From: Ruthenibacterium avium
GTDB lineage: Bacteria > Bacillota > Clostridia > Oscillospirales > Ruminococcaceae
Direction of reading: 5' to 3'
NCBI GenBank assembly: GCA_019118905.1
Contig: DWYA01000054.1
Coordinates: 1 to 64,000 of the forward strand
Length of the DNA stretch: 64,000 nt
In this document: one piece after another, positions 15,890 to 25,093 of the stretch
Numbering within the stretch: position 1 is the stretch's first letter
Layout of the letters: every line of letters begins with the position of its first letter
Notes under the pieces: generated by a model
What the model was told of the DNA's origin: nothing
The model's input: only the letters and a program-made list of their open reading frames with translations
Databases searched by the model: none
Program-made: the position numbers and the translations under genes

Positions 15890-18800
15890 TTAAAACTCAA
15901 TGTACAGAGTTTTAATTTCGTACGGCAGAATGGTGAAGCTGATCTTGTTCATGCAGGGCAGAAGAACATCCTCTTTCTCCTCCATCAAGCTGCAGCTATA
16001 AACCTGCTTCGGCTCACGTGCCAGCGTCAGGCAAGCATTGGTGCGCTTGTTCTGGTTTTCGTACACGCGCAGAACCACGCCCTTGCCGTCCTCGGAAGCC
16101 TTCACCGTCTCGATGATGACATTGTCGTCATCGCTGGAAACAAAGCTCATCGGCTCAACCGCAGCGCCCAAGGTGGTCAGAACCGGCTGGTTCAGCATCT
16201 CGGCCTCTTTCACGGTGTCGCTCTCTTTCCATGTTCCGGCATGCGGATACAGGGAGTAAGTGAAGAAGTGCTCCTCGTTGTCAGTGTCGGGGTTCGGCTC
16301 GATACCGGATTTAATCAGGGTCAAGCCAATTTCTGCCTCTTTCACAGAATGGCCGTATTTGCAGTCGTTCAGCAAGCTAACGCCATAGCCGCCCTCGGAA
16401 ACATCCACCCATTTGTGGCCGCAGCTCTCAAAGCGAGCCTGATCCCAGCTGGTGTTCGCGTGGGTTTTGCGGGTCACGTTACCAAACTGGATGTCGAACG
16501 TTGCCTCATCGGTATGCACATCGGCGGGCATAAAGACTTTCAGCAGGTGCTGATGCTCGTGCCAATCCACCCATGTATCAAAGTCGATGCGGCGGCTGTC
16601 GGTATAGAAGCGGATTTTCTGGCGCATTTTCGACTGCATAAACTCGCGCTCAATGGTGAGCTCGGCAAACAGTGCACCAACGGAAGTCCACTCCATGGAA
16701 GTGACCTCTGTCAAATCCCAGCCTTTTTCCGTGTAATACACGTCAATATCCCAGTTGTCATAGTAAATGGGCTTATCTTCAAAGACACGCAGACGGTTGC
16801 CGTTCTGGCCGGGCTTAAAGACATTGCGCTGATTCTCTTTGTCAAACAGCGTTTTCATCATGCCGTTTTCATCAATGCAAACGGTATAGAACGGAGTTTC
16901 CACAAGGTAGCCGCCGTTTTCTTTCTCAATGGAGAAGGGAGCATCCTCTTTTGCGGCAGTGCCTGTTTTTGCGCTGGCCATACCTTTGGAGGGTACGGAC
17001 GGAATGCGGCTGTACACTTTGCCGTCGGCTTCCTGAGCAGCAAAGCCTTCCAAGCCGTTCACACCTTCGGGCAGAACTGCCAAGTCATTGCGGGCAAAGC
17101 CGAGGGTGTTGAACAGCACCACGTCGCTTCCCTCACCGGCAACGGCCTTCATCTTCTCGTCCGCCAACGCCTTGCACTCAGCAGCAATCTGTGCGTATTC
17201 TTCGCGGGTCACTTCGTATACTTCTTTGATGGAAGAACCGGGCAGAATGTCGTGGAATTGGTTCAAGAGCACCATTTTCCACAGTTTTTCCAGTTTTTCC
17301 GCGGGGTACTGTGCGCCCTTTTCCTGTGCCAAAACAGACAGCAGCTCTACATCGCGCAGTGCCAGCTCGCTCTTGCGGTTGGAGCGCTTGTTGCGTGCCA
17401 TAGAAGTGTAAGTACCGCGGTGATACTCGAAGTAAAATTCACCCGTCCACACCGGCAGACGGCGGCTGTCCTTTACGCGCGCTTCCAGCTCGGTGAAGTA
17501 TTGCAGGGCACCGCACTGACGCACCTTGGGTACGCCCTTGATGCCTTTTTCCATACGACGGCCGGTTTCCAGCATTTCACGGGTCGGGCCGCCGCCGCCG
17601 TCACCATAACCGTAAGCGATGAGAATATCGTTATTCATTTCTTTATTCTGATAACGCTCCCAGCCGCCCATGATGGAATCGGGGTGCAGCATACCGTTAT
17701 AAGTTGTGAAGAATTTCTCCACACTCTGACCGACACCCAGCGTCGAAATGAAGTGGGTCAAAACGCGGCTTCCGTCAATGCCTTCCCACATCATGGTGTC
17801 GTTGGGAACCTTGTTGAACTGGTTCCAAGAAAGCTTTGTGGTCATGAAGTAATCAATGCCGCTCTTTTTCATAATCTGGGGCAATGCACCGGAATAACCA
17901 AACACGTCGGGCAGCCACAGCACACGGTTCTCCACGCCGAACTCCTCGCGGAAGAAGCGCTTGCCATACAGGAACTGCCGCACCAAGCTTTCACCGGCCG
18001 TCAGGTTGCAGTCGGCTTCCAGCCACATGCCGCCTTCCGGTTCCCAGCGTGCCTCTTTGACGCGCTGCTTGAGCTGCTCGTAAAGCTCGGGATAGCGCTC
18101 GTGCAGGAAGGTGTACAGCACCGGCTGGCTGGACATGAAGCGATATTCGGGGTACTCCTCCATCATTTTCAAAACGGTAGAGAAGCTGCGGGCGGTTTTC
18201 TCGCGGGTTTGCGCCACCGTCCACCACCAAGCTACGTCAATGTGCGTGTGGCCGATGCAGCTGGCAATCACATCGTCAAAGCCGGCCATTTCGCCGTAGA
18301 TGGTTTTATCCAGCAAATCACGCGCCTGCTGAACGCTCTCATAAAATGCCTCGCTGGGTACGCGGCGCATATCAAGCAGATTGATGGCGTCGTTCATAGC
18401 GGTGCAAAGGTCGATGTATGTTTTGGACTCTTTGTCCATGCGATCCAGCGCCCACAGGGGAACCTGCAAATCATAGTACAGGTCTTTTACCAGCTCGGAG
18501 CGCTCCTGAACGTCCGCCATCAAGCGGAACTCAGGGTGCAGAATACCGCTGTGTGCCTGCAAGTCGATAACAAAACGCTCGCCCGCCTTTGCGCAGTCCG
18601 TAAAGGGCAGCTCACGGTGGTTCATGTCGGCGCCTTGACGCACCACACCATTCACGAAGATCAGGAACTGCGGGTTTTTCGCATCGTCCCACTCCTCAAT
18701 CTGGGTGCGCAGATACAGCCAAAGCTGTTTTCCGTCATATTCTTCAGGCACGGTGAACTCCGTGCGGAACCAATAGTGACGGTCTTTGCCATACCAATGG

Positions 18801-18973
18801 TCGCGCGTGGAGTCAAACGGCTGCCACGGCGTTTGGCTGTCGGCATTTGCCTCAGCCGGAGTGAGGTAAAATGCCTCTTTCATCTGCCAGCTGTCCAAGG
18901 AGAAGGACTGCACGACAATTTGTTTTTTGAGCTGCGAAGCGATGACTTCGACACGTTCTTTTGCAAAAATCAT
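15890..18973 (-). CDS. Alpha-mannosidase, GH38
   Basis: A 1027-residue intracellular alpha-mannosidase. The N-terminal ~250 residues are the usual beta-sandwich extension; the catalytic domain begins at GHTHIDVAWWW (zinc His-x-Asp pair), with the nucleophile Asp in WLPDVFGYSGALPQI and further signature at GDGGGGPTREML; the C-terminal half is the GH38 beta-domain. No signal peptide, so substrate is imported oligomannose from N-glycans. ATG 18973 follows GGGAGGG. Last gene of the operon GH20-GH130-GH38; the 24-bp gap to GH130 implies cotranscription. The set mirrors the GH38/GH20C/ROK N-glycan locus known in Streptococcus pneumoniae. Confidence 0.96.
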   Translation of the reverse strand: MIFAKERVEVIASQLKKQIVVQSFSLDSWQMKEAFYLTPAEANADSQTPWQPFDSTRDHWYGKDRHYWFRTEFTVPEEYDGKQLWLYLRTQIEEWDDAKNPQFLIFVNGVVRQGADMNHRELPFTDCAKAGERFVIDLQAHSGILHPEFRLMADVQERSELVKDLYYDLQVPLWALDRMDKESKTYIDLCTAMNDAINLLDMRRVPSEAFYESVQQARDLLDKTIYGEMAGFDDVIASCIGHTHIDVAWWWTVAQTREKTARSFSTVLKMMEEYPEYRFMSSQPVLYTFLHERYPELYEQLKQRVKEARWEPEGGMWLEADCNLTAGESLVRQFLYGKRFFREEFGVENRVLWLPDVFGYSGALPQIMKKSGIDYFMTTKLSWNQFNKVPNDTMMWEGIDGSRVLTHFISTLGVGQSVEKFFTTYNGMLHPDSIMGGWERYQNKEMNNDILIAYGYGDGGGGPTREMLETGRRMEKGIKGVPKVRQCGALQYFTELEARVKDSRRLPVWTGEFYFEYHRGTYTSMARNKRSNRKSELALRDVELLSVLAQEKGAQYPAEKLEKLWKMVLLNQFHDILPGSSIKEVYEVTREEYAQIAAECKALADEKMKAVAGEGSDVVLFNTLGFARNDLAVLPEGVNGLEGFAAQEADGKVYSRIPSVPSKGMASAKTGTAAKEDAPFSIEKENGGYLVETPFYTVCIDENGMMKTLFDKENQRNVFKPGQNGNRLRVFEDKPIYYDNWDIDVYYTEKGWDLTEVTSMEWTSVGALFAELTIEREFMQSKMRQKIRFYTDSRRIDFDTWVDWHEHQHLLKVFMPADVHTDEATFDIQFGNVTRKTHANTSWDQARFESCGHKWVDVSEGGYGVSLLNDCKYGHSVKEAEIGLTLIKSGIEPNPDTDNEEHFFTYSLYPHAGTWKESDTVKEAEMLNQPVLTTLGAAVEPMSFVSSDDDNVIIETVKASEDGKGVVLRVYENQNKRTNACLTLAREPKQVYSCSLMEEKEDVLLPCMNKISFTILPYEIKTLYIEF

Positions 18974-18997
18974 AAAAACCCTCCCGGATGAAAGTGA

Positions 18998-19984
18998 TTA
19001 CAGGGGAAACTCGCGCATGACGCGCATCAGCTCGTCCACGGTGGTGAATGCCAAGCCGGTTACCGTGTCGGCACAGCCATAGTAGATGGCAATACGGCCT
19101 GTTTCTGCGTCGGTGAGCGCTGCACACGGGAATGTCACGTTGGGAACATCACCCACGCACTCATACAGCTCCTGCGGAGCGAGAATGTAGTTGCGGCTGC
19201 GTGCTTTCACCTTCCACGGCTCGTCGAGATCCAGCAGAGCGACGCCCATGCGGTATACAAAGCCGTTGCAGGTGTTAATGACGCCGTGATAAATCATCAG
19301 CCAGCCTTCGTCTGTTTCGATGGGTACTGCGCCCGAGCCGATTTTCTTAGACTGCCAAGCGGAGTCGTCGCCGGGAACGGTTCCCATCACCCAACGGTGC
19401 TTGCCCCAGAAGGTCAAGTCCGGGCTTTGGCTGCAAAATACGTCGCCAAACGGAGTGTGACCTGTGTCAGACGGACGGGACAGCATCATGTACATGCCGT
19501 TGATTTTACGCGGGAACAACACGCCGTTGCGGTTGTACGGCAGGAAGGCGTTTTCCAGCTGGTGGAAGGTTTTAAAATCCTTTGTCCATGCCACGCCGAT
19601 GGTCGGGCCGTGTGCGCCATTGCACCATGTAATATAGTAACGGTCATCAATTTTGCACACGCGCGGGTCATAACGATACTCGCGCACGGTTACCTCGGGG
19701 TCCCCCTCAAATACGATGGGGGTGCTGTCAATTTCCCAGTCAATGCCGTTTTTGCTGCGTCCGGCAAAGATGTCCATGCTGATGGACTTGGAGTCGCAGC
19801 GGAATACACCGGCATAACCATCTTCAAACGGGACAACCGCCGAGTTAAATACGCTGTTGGAAATCGGCGTTGCATTGCGCTGAATGATGGGGTTATTGCT
19901 GTAACGCCAAACGGCCTCGGTATAACCTTCGGGTTTGTCCTGCCACGGCATATTGGGATTTGCTTGTCCGATAATCTTTGTCAT
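18998..19984 (-). CDS. GH130 beta-mannoside phosphorylase
   Basis: A 328-residue five-bladed beta-propeller phosphorylase. The YRYDPRV segment contains the family's catalytic Asp, and GWLMIYHGV plus the IGSGAVPI strand match the phosphate-binding side. Enzymes of this family split beta-1,4-mannosides with phosphate to give mannose 1-phosphate. Between GH38 and GH20 the likeliest substrate is Man-beta-1,4-GlcNAc, the core disaccharide of N-glycans; beta-1,4-mannooligosaccharides (from mannan) are the alternative. No signal peptide. ATG 19984 follows AGGTGATA. Middle gene of the operon. Confidence 0.93.
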   Translation of the reverse strand: MTKIIGQANPNMPWQDKPEGYTEAVWRYSNNPIIQRNATPISNSVFNSAVVPFEDGYAGVFRCDSKSISMDIFAGRSKNGIDWEIDSTPIVFEGDPEVTVREYRYDPRVCKIDDRYYITWCNGAHGPTIGVAWTKDFKTFHQLENAFLPYNRNGVLFPRKINGMYMMLSRPSDTGHTPFGDVFCSQSPDLTFWGKHRWVMGTVPGDDSAWQSKKIGSGAVPIETDEGWLMIYHGVINTCNGFVYRMGVALLDLDEPWKVKARSRNYILAPQELYECVGDVPNVTFPCAALTDAETGRIAIYYGCADTVTGLAFTTVDELMRVMREFPL

Positions 19985-20054
19985 ATTTGTATCACCTGTC
20001 TTTTTAAAAATATGATTGAAACATGAAACTTTCCCACCAAAAGAAAGATCTGTT

Positions 20055-21938
20055 TTACACCAGCTTTCCTACGCAGCATGCGGAAACATAAGATGTCCAC
20101 AAGTTGCGGCAAATGGCATGACCGTCTTTATCTTTTAAGTAAGTCAGCTTTTCACACATAAATTCCGGCAGCTCCGCAAGCGTGCCGTCTGCATACTGCT
20201 GCATACGCTGTGCAGCTGTTTCAAAGCGCGCCATCACGCCGCCCAAGCGGATGTCCAGCACTTCAAAGCCAAAGGGCTTATTGATGGCATCCCACTGCGT
20301 GCGCCACGCTTTACGCACTTCGTTCACAGCTGCACCGCACTCCTTTGCCAATGCTGCCAGTTCGCCCGCTTTTGCGCGGTCGCCTGCACGCACTGCTTTG
20401 GGTGCTTCGTCACGCCAGCGGCAGCGCAGCACAAGTGCTTTTGCCATAACGGAAAGCGCCGTCAGCATCGGCGCATAGCGCGGATTTTCTTTTGCGAATG
20501 TTTCAAATTCTGCGGCAAGCTTTTCATAGTATACCGCATATTCGGCATTGTTGGCCAGATCTTTTTCAAACACCAACAGCATCGGGTCTTCATACAACAG
20601 CTCTTTGCAGAAGTTTGCCGTGCTTTGATCCTGCAAGGTCTCGCCGGGCAGCTCATTGAAGCGGGACATTTCCAAGAACGCTTTTGCATCGGCCTCGCAT
20701 GTAATTTTAAAGCGTGCCGCCAATTCCTCCTCGTCCCATTTTCCGCAGTAGCAATACTCTGCAAACAGCTGCAAGCCATAAAGCACCGCCATGGGGCTGC
20801 ATTCCGCTGCATCATCCATCCACGCCGTGGCAAATACTTCTTTCACGCCGTGACGCACACATTCCTCCAGCGCAGGCAAGGTGGTAACCATCGTTTTGCG
20901 ATAGTCTGCCGCCGGCCCAAGCCACGTCCAAATGCCGCCCGCAAAAATGGTGGGCGCACGGAACTGCGCATGTTTTTTCAGCATGTTATCATATGCGCCA
21001 TTGGTTTCGTGATAATAATCCCAGAAAACCAAGCCGATGTCGTCCGGCGCACCGTCTAGAATCTCCTGCGTCAGCTCGGCTTCCGGGTGATACACCCCTT
21101 CGTCACGCGCTGCGGAGAAATGCATATCGCTCCACATCATCGCTTCCAAGCCCAGCTCATGCAGGATAGCGCTCACCTTTTCCAAGTGCACACGCATCAA
21201 CTCGGTGGTAGTAGCAAAGCCATAGCGGTTGCGGTATTGGCCGCGTCCCAGCCAGTAGGCCTCATCCATACCGATATGAACACGCTTGGAGCGGAACGGC
21301 GCGCTGGCCGCTTTGAGCCATGCGCGAATCAATTCATAGGTCTCAGGCTCTTTTTCACCAACCAACAACACATCATTGGCATCTTTGTGTTTTTCCATGA
21401 CGGGCCATTGCAGCACGCGCTCCAAATGCGCCAGCGTCTGCACACAGGGAATGGCCTCAATACCAAGGCTGGCTGCACAATCGTCAATTTCGCGCAGCTC
21501 CTCAAACGTATAACGCCCGCGCAGATAGCCAAAATACGGCTGATCAGGCACCTCATAAGTATCCTCTGTGTAGAGCATTGCCAAATTGAGGCCCATCAGC
21601 GCCATACGGCGCAGAATATCCTTCACCGATTCCACCGTGGGAACCGCATTGCGGGAAGCATCCAGCATCAAGCCGCAAGATTCAAAACGTGCTGCTTCTT
21701 CCACCGATTGTCCCGTCTGCATACAGCGCAAAACCAAAGCTGCTGCGCGGTAAAACTCTACATGGCGCGAATAAGTGATGTGCCATGCGCCATCCTTTTC
21801 AAATACGCTCAGCTTATCGCCCTTTTCGGCTTGTACCGTCACTCCGTCCCCGGCACACTCAATGCCTAAAATTCCGTACAGCTCCTGCATGCCGGGCATT
21901 AAAAGTGCGTCATTGTCCGTAGAAAGATTCCATTTCAT
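20055..21938 (-). CDS. GH20 exo-beta-N-acetylhexosaminidase (GH20C-like)
   Basis: A 627-residue cytoplasmic beta-hexosaminidase. An N-terminal alpha/beta domain (1-90) leads into a TIM barrel with LMLDASRNAVPTVE and the catalytic Asp-Glu pair in HIGMDEAYWLG; a long helical C-terminal region follows. The overall form, without signal peptide and with the helical tail, resembles S. pneumoniae GH20C, which removes terminal GlcNAc/GalNAc inside the cell. It is the first gene of the operon; ATG 21938 follows AAGGAAGG. GlcNAc released here would reach NagB after phosphorylation and deacetylation. Expression is probably controlled by the divergent LacI protein through palindromes in 22090-22540. Confidence 0.92.
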   Translation of the reverse strand: MKWNLSTDNDALLMPGMQELYGILGIECAGDGVTVQAEKGDKLSVFEKDGAWHITYSRHVEFYRAAALVLRCMQTGQSVEEAARFESCGLMLDASRNAVPTVESVKDILRRMALMGLNLAMLYTEDTYEVPDQPYFGYLRGRYTFEELREIDDCAASLGIEAIPCVQTLAHLERVLQWPVMEKHKDANDVLLVGEKEPETYELIRAWLKAASAPFRSKRVHIGMDEAYWLGRGQYRNRYGFATTTELMRVHLEKVSAILHELGLEAMMWSDMHFSAARDEGVYHPEAELTQEILDGAPDDIGLVFWDYYHETNGAYDNMLKKHAQFRAPTIFAGGIWTWLGPAADYRKTMVTTLPALEECVRHGVKEVFATAWMDDAAECSPMAVLYGLQLFAEYCYCGKWDEEELAARFKITCEADAKAFLEMSRFNELPGETLQDQSTANFCKELLYEDPMLLVFEKDLANNAEYAVYYEKLAAEFETFAKENPRYAPMLTALSVMAKALVLRCRWRDEAPKAVRAGDRAKAGELAALAKECGAAVNEVRKAWRTQWDAINKPFGFEVLDIRLGGVMARFETAAQRMQQYADGTLAELPEFMCEKLTYLKDKDGHAICRNLWTSYVSACCVGKLV

Positions 21939-22089
21939 CGGTCATTCACCTTCCTTAACCAAGTTGATTCCTGCACATCCGCCGCGAAAAACGTACTGTG
22001 CCATCTGCACCCTTTTGGGCATATGCCTGCCGCCCTTTTGATATGCGAGAGGCACGCATCTGCTCAAAAACCGGTATTTTTCCTTAAAA

Positions 22090-22131
22090 CAGGCGCACCC
22101 AGCCGGTAAAATCACACGGTCAGATGCGCCT
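22090..22131 (-). other. Hairpin in the leader of the GH20 operon
   Basis: CAGGCGCA / TGCGCCTG arms with a roughly 26-nt loop, followed on the minus strand by TTTTAAGG. It could be a leader attenuator or a terminator against read-through; its role is not evident. Confidence 0.4.
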
Positions 22132-22608
22132 GTGCCTTTTAAAAAACAGCAGACTCTCACTCCATTTACCAAATGCCTTTACGATTGATTGAAAAAATGG
22201 CCATTTCCCTAGAATCTGCTTTTACATAGCAAAACACGCCTATCAAACACCTTTTTGTAAAGCAAGTGTCCAATCAGATATTTACAAATTTGCCGCAGAT
22301 ATAGGCTTTAAAACACAGCTACCGCAGCTTAACTGTTAATTAACAAACAAATTAACAGCTATTTTTGAAAAAGAAAAACATTTCTCTTTATATTTCATTT
22401 TTCATTCATCATTCTAACAACAAAAAAGAGAAAAAGCAAGTAACATTTTAAACAATTTGTCTGTTTAAAATTTGTCAAAAGCATCATTTTCTTATCTGTA
22501 TCTAATTTATTCATTAACTTTTGTTAAGTGAATGGGAAAGAATTGCAATCACTTTCGGAAGATGTTATAATAATGTTAACAAACCCTCGTAATTAGGAGG
22601 CACTCACC
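22132..22608. promoter_or_regulatory. Divergent control region of the glycan operon and the LacI gene
   Basis: About 480 bp of AT-rich DNA without a gene. It contains three strong inverted repeats: CTGTTAAT-N10-ATTAACAG (22333-22358), TTTTAAACA-N7-TGTTTAAAA (22446-22470) and ATTCATTAAC-N4-GTTAA(g)TGAAT (22509-22533). The lacI-type gene has a sigma-A promoter TTGCAA (22543-22548), 17 bp, TATAAT (22566-22571). The repeated GTTAA/TTAAC half-sites are candidate operators for the LacI regulator; none matches a consensus CcpA site closely. Confidence 0.6.
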
Positions 22609-23670
22609 ATGAAAAAGAATACCATGCAGTCTCTTGCCGATACTCTTGGCGTTTCACGCATTACTGTGTGGAAAGCACTGAACCACAAGGAAGGTGTTTC
22701 CGAAGCGCTGCGAAAAAAAATTATTGATAAAGCCACAGAATGCGGCTACCGCATTCCACAAACAGAACCTGTCGTGCAGGCCGCACCTTCACAGGTCAAT
22801 GTGCCGCGCACAGTGTCTGTCGTAGTTTCCAGGCCGGAATCTTCCATTTTTTGGATGCAAATTATTCATCAGATTGCCAAAGAGCTTTCGCGCCTGAACA
22901 TCAACATGATGTATACCTATTTGCCCAGCCATTGGTATGAAGGCTTTCAAATGCCTGCCTCTCTCACCAGCGGCGGGGTGTCCGGCATGATTGTATTGAA
23001 TATTTACGACCCCTCTATGCTGCGTGCGCTTGCCGCATTGAGCCTTCCCAAAGTATTTTTGGATACGGTGCCGCTTTTGGGGGCCGACCAGCTTAACGGC
23101 GATCTTGTCATGCTGGAAGGGCGCTGCTTGGTACACCAGATTACAAACCGGTTAATCGAAAGCGGACGAACCCGCTTGGGCTTTATTGGTGATATTCATT
23201 ATGCCCAAACGAACACCGACCGTTATCAAGGCTTTCTCGACGCTTTGCACGAGCACAATATCACTTTGGATGAAAGCGTGTGCCACACGAGTCCCCTTCC
23301 CCTCCATTTGCACACGGAAGAAATCGAGTCCTTTTTGCGTGGGCTTACCTATTTCCCCGATGCCTTTGTGTGCGCAAGCGATTTTATTGCCAGCTATGTT
23401 GCCTCCTTTTTTGACCAGCCTGCCTATGCCGACCAAAAACGCATTGTGTTAACCGGCTTCGACAACAGCAGCGAATATCCTTCCACTGCCGGGAAAATTA
23501 CCAGCGTCGACGTGCAAACCTCTACGCTGGGCAAACGTCTGGCGCAAAAAATTGCCTTTCGGCTGCGCTACCCCGATGCCTCTTTTGAATGCAGCTACAT
23601 CACATCAAAAATTGTTTACCGCAGCCCGTTAACCGATCCGGCTGAGGATTCAAAAGCATCTATGCGCTGA
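22609..23670 (+). CDS. LacI-family transcriptional regulator
   Basis: A 353-residue regulator with an N-terminal LacI helix-turn-helix (MQSLADTLGVSRITVWKALN, residues 5-24) and hinge, followed by a periplasmic-binding-protein-like sensor domain (RTRLGFIGDI, PDAFVCASDF, VLTGFDNSSEYPS). The ligand should be a sugar or sugar phosphate. It is divergent from the GH20-GH130-GH38 operon, separated by several palindromes, and so is the probable N-glycan-sugar-responsive repressor. ATG 22609 follows TTAGGAGG. A perfect 20-bp terminator stem follows. Confidence 0.95.
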   Translation: MKKNTMQSLADTLGVSRITVWKALNHKEGVSEALRKKIIDKATECGYRIPQTEPVVQAAPSQVNVPRTVSVVVSRPESSIFWMQIIHQIAKELSRLNINMMYTYLPSHWYEGFQMPASLTSGGVSGMIVLNIYDPSMLRALAALSLPKVFLDTVPLLGADQLNGDLVMLEGRCLVHQITNRLIESGRTRLGFIGDIHYAQTNTDRYQGFLDALHEHNITLDESVCHTSPLPLHLHTEEIESFLRGLTYFPDAFVCASDFIASYVASFFDQPAYADQKRIVLTGFDNSSEYPSTAGKITSVDVQTSTLGKRLAQKIAFRLRYPDASFECSYITSKIVYRSPLTDPAEDSKASMR

Positions 23671-23710
23671 ACAAAACCGCCGCTGTTTTTCCCTTTTTAC
23701 TTTGCATAAG

Positions 23711-23754
23711 CAACAAAAGGACACAGAGCAAAAATGCTCTGTGTCCTTTTGTTG
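23711..23754. terminator. Bidirectional terminator, perfect 20-bp stem
   Basis: Arms of 20 bp (ACACAGAGCA / TGCTCTGTGT core) around an AAAA loop, with T-rich sides; separates the LacI gene from the convergent flavodoxin-like pair. Confidence 0.85.
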
Positions 23755-23789
23755 TTACATCTCTTATTCCGTCCTGTATCCATTCAAAA

Positions 23790-24557
23790 TCATTCGTCTA
23801 TCTTTTTGAATAATGTCCAAACAGGAATCCGGTGCATAATCAATGCGCGCAAAATCCAATAAAGGCTGGCAAAAAAAGCAAAGAGAATAGACGGGCAGCA
23901 GGTGACCGTTGTATATCGAACACCGCACTGGATGCCTTTTTTTGCACAGCTGCCTACTTTTGCAGCAGCAAACCAGGGTCCCAAGCTCCACAATATCCCA
24001 AGCGCAATCGTAATGATACCGCTTAAAGGATGCATTCCGCTCAAAACAAGCGACATGCTGAACGCTCCGCTGAATGCCGCCTTTACCAGATTGATGGCAA
24101 AATCGGCTGCAATGAGCAATGCACCAATTAAGAGGTTTAGGCGCAAAACGCCAAACATCTCACCCGCACCAATGCCGCGCCCTCCCATAAATTGAAAGCC
24201 GCAGCGCAAACACCAACACTCCACCATTTCCAGCGCATACTCACACTGCTGACCCTCATAAAATCCGCAGTTGATCATAGAATATACTTCGCTATGCAGC
24301 CGCTCTTGCTTTGTCTGCTGCTCGATTTTCTCCATCAATTCTAAAACATGAGAAGGAATCCCATCCACAAAAAGCGGCATTACTAACACCAGCCGGCAGC
24401 CTTTTCGCAGCTGCTCCATGATGCTTTGAACATCTTTTGGCCCTCGGTAGTGGATGGTCATGCTGTCACTCCCTGCAAAAGGATGGGATACCGCAGCCAA
24501 ATAAGCGGAGTTGCTCCATTTTTTCTTTGGACTCAGTACAACATATACCGTTTTCAT
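23790..24557 (-). CDS. Flavodoxin-like membrane protein of unknown function
   Basis: A 255-residue protein. Residues 1-130 look like a divergent flavodoxin/NAD(P)H-reductase fold (VYVVLSPKKKWSNSAYL, LVLVMPLFVDGIPSHV, MINCGFYEGQQ). From about 145 onwards there are three hydrophobic segments, implying anchoring in the membrane, and a Cys-rich loop (SCAKKGIQCG...TCC). It is coupled to the preceding flavodoxin gene by an ATGA overlap. Related two-gene flavodoxin sets occur in gut Clostridia, but no reaction is known; an electron-transfer role is inference. Confidence 0.75.
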   Translation of the reverse strand: MKTVYVVLSPKKKWSNSAYLAAVSHPFAGSDSMTIHYRGPKDVQSIMEQLRKGCRLVLVMPLFVDGIPSHVLELMEKIEQQTKQERLHSEVYSMINCGFYEGQQCEYALEMVECWCLRCGFQFMGGRGIGAGEMFGVLRLNLLIGALLIAADFAINLVKAAFSGAFSMSLVLSGMHPLSGIITIALGILWSLGPWFAAAKVGSCAKKGIQCGVRYTTVTCCPSILFAFFASLYWILRALIMHRIPVWTLFKKIDE

Positions 24558-25042
24558 CTAAAATGCTCCTTCAGCTCCTGCAAGGTATTGAAAAATTTCA
24601 CTTTCACACTTCTTGCATTAAAGTTAATTGCCATTGCCTTCGCCGCTTTTTCTGCCAGTTGAATTTCTTTTTCGGTCATATTTTCTGTTCCGTAAAAATA
24701 AATCTCCATGTTTGGCTGGCTTTCATAGCGCGGCACATGATGCATACGCCCATGTATCCACCGAAAAAAAGGCAGTACACCGGGAATGCTGCGGTCTAAC
24801 ACCCGTTTTACAGGAGCAGCAAAACCGCCATAAATGCTTTTGCTGATAATAATGACTCGTTCTGTGACCGCTATGCGGCTTCCAATCATTTCGCTGCGGT
24901 CAGCCATGCAGCATTTTCCCGGCATTTTCAGCCAGCACTCAAAACAGCCCTTGCATCGAACTGTTTTGGGCCCCGCATAAAAAAAGTCACCATCATCCAA
25001 TGTGGAATCAAAATCCTGAATCATAAGCCTTCGCGCTTTCAT
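24554..25042 (-). CDS. Flavodoxin/NADPH-dependent FMN reductase family protein
   Basis: A 162-residue flavoprotein-like protein. It has the CKGCFECWLKMPGKC motif (about 30-44) typical of iron-sulfur flavoprotein/NADPH-dependent FMN reductases, followed by a SKSIYGGFAAPVKRVLDRS segment that matches the FMN-binding loop of the family. The usual N-terminal GSPR/KxSNT strand is poorly conserved, so the protein may be divergent or have a shortened N-terminus. ATG 25042 follows GGAGGG. A promoter-proximal terminator-like hairpin lies upstream at 25094-25165. Cotranscribed with the downstream membrane flavodoxin-like gene. Confidence 0.85.
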   Translation of the reverse strand: MKARRLMIQDFDSTLDDGDFFYAGPKTVRCKGCFECWLKMPGKCCMADRSEMIGSRIAVTERVIIISKSIYGGFAAPVKRVLDRSIPGVLPFFRWIHGRMHHVPRYESQPNMEIYFYGTENMTEKEIQLAEKAAKAMAINFNARSVKVKFFNTLQELKEHFR

Positions 25043-25093
25043 AAAATCCCTCCGTCAAATCCATGCTATCGGAATGAATTGATCCTTTCATTC

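Noticed and set aside
15788..18991. 1067-residue open frame on the plus strand opposite the GH38 gene
   Set aside because: It is the antisense shadow of a GC-rich coding region; the protein is His/Val/Gln-rich low complexity without motifs or ribosome site, whereas the minus strand encodes a complete GH38 enzyme.
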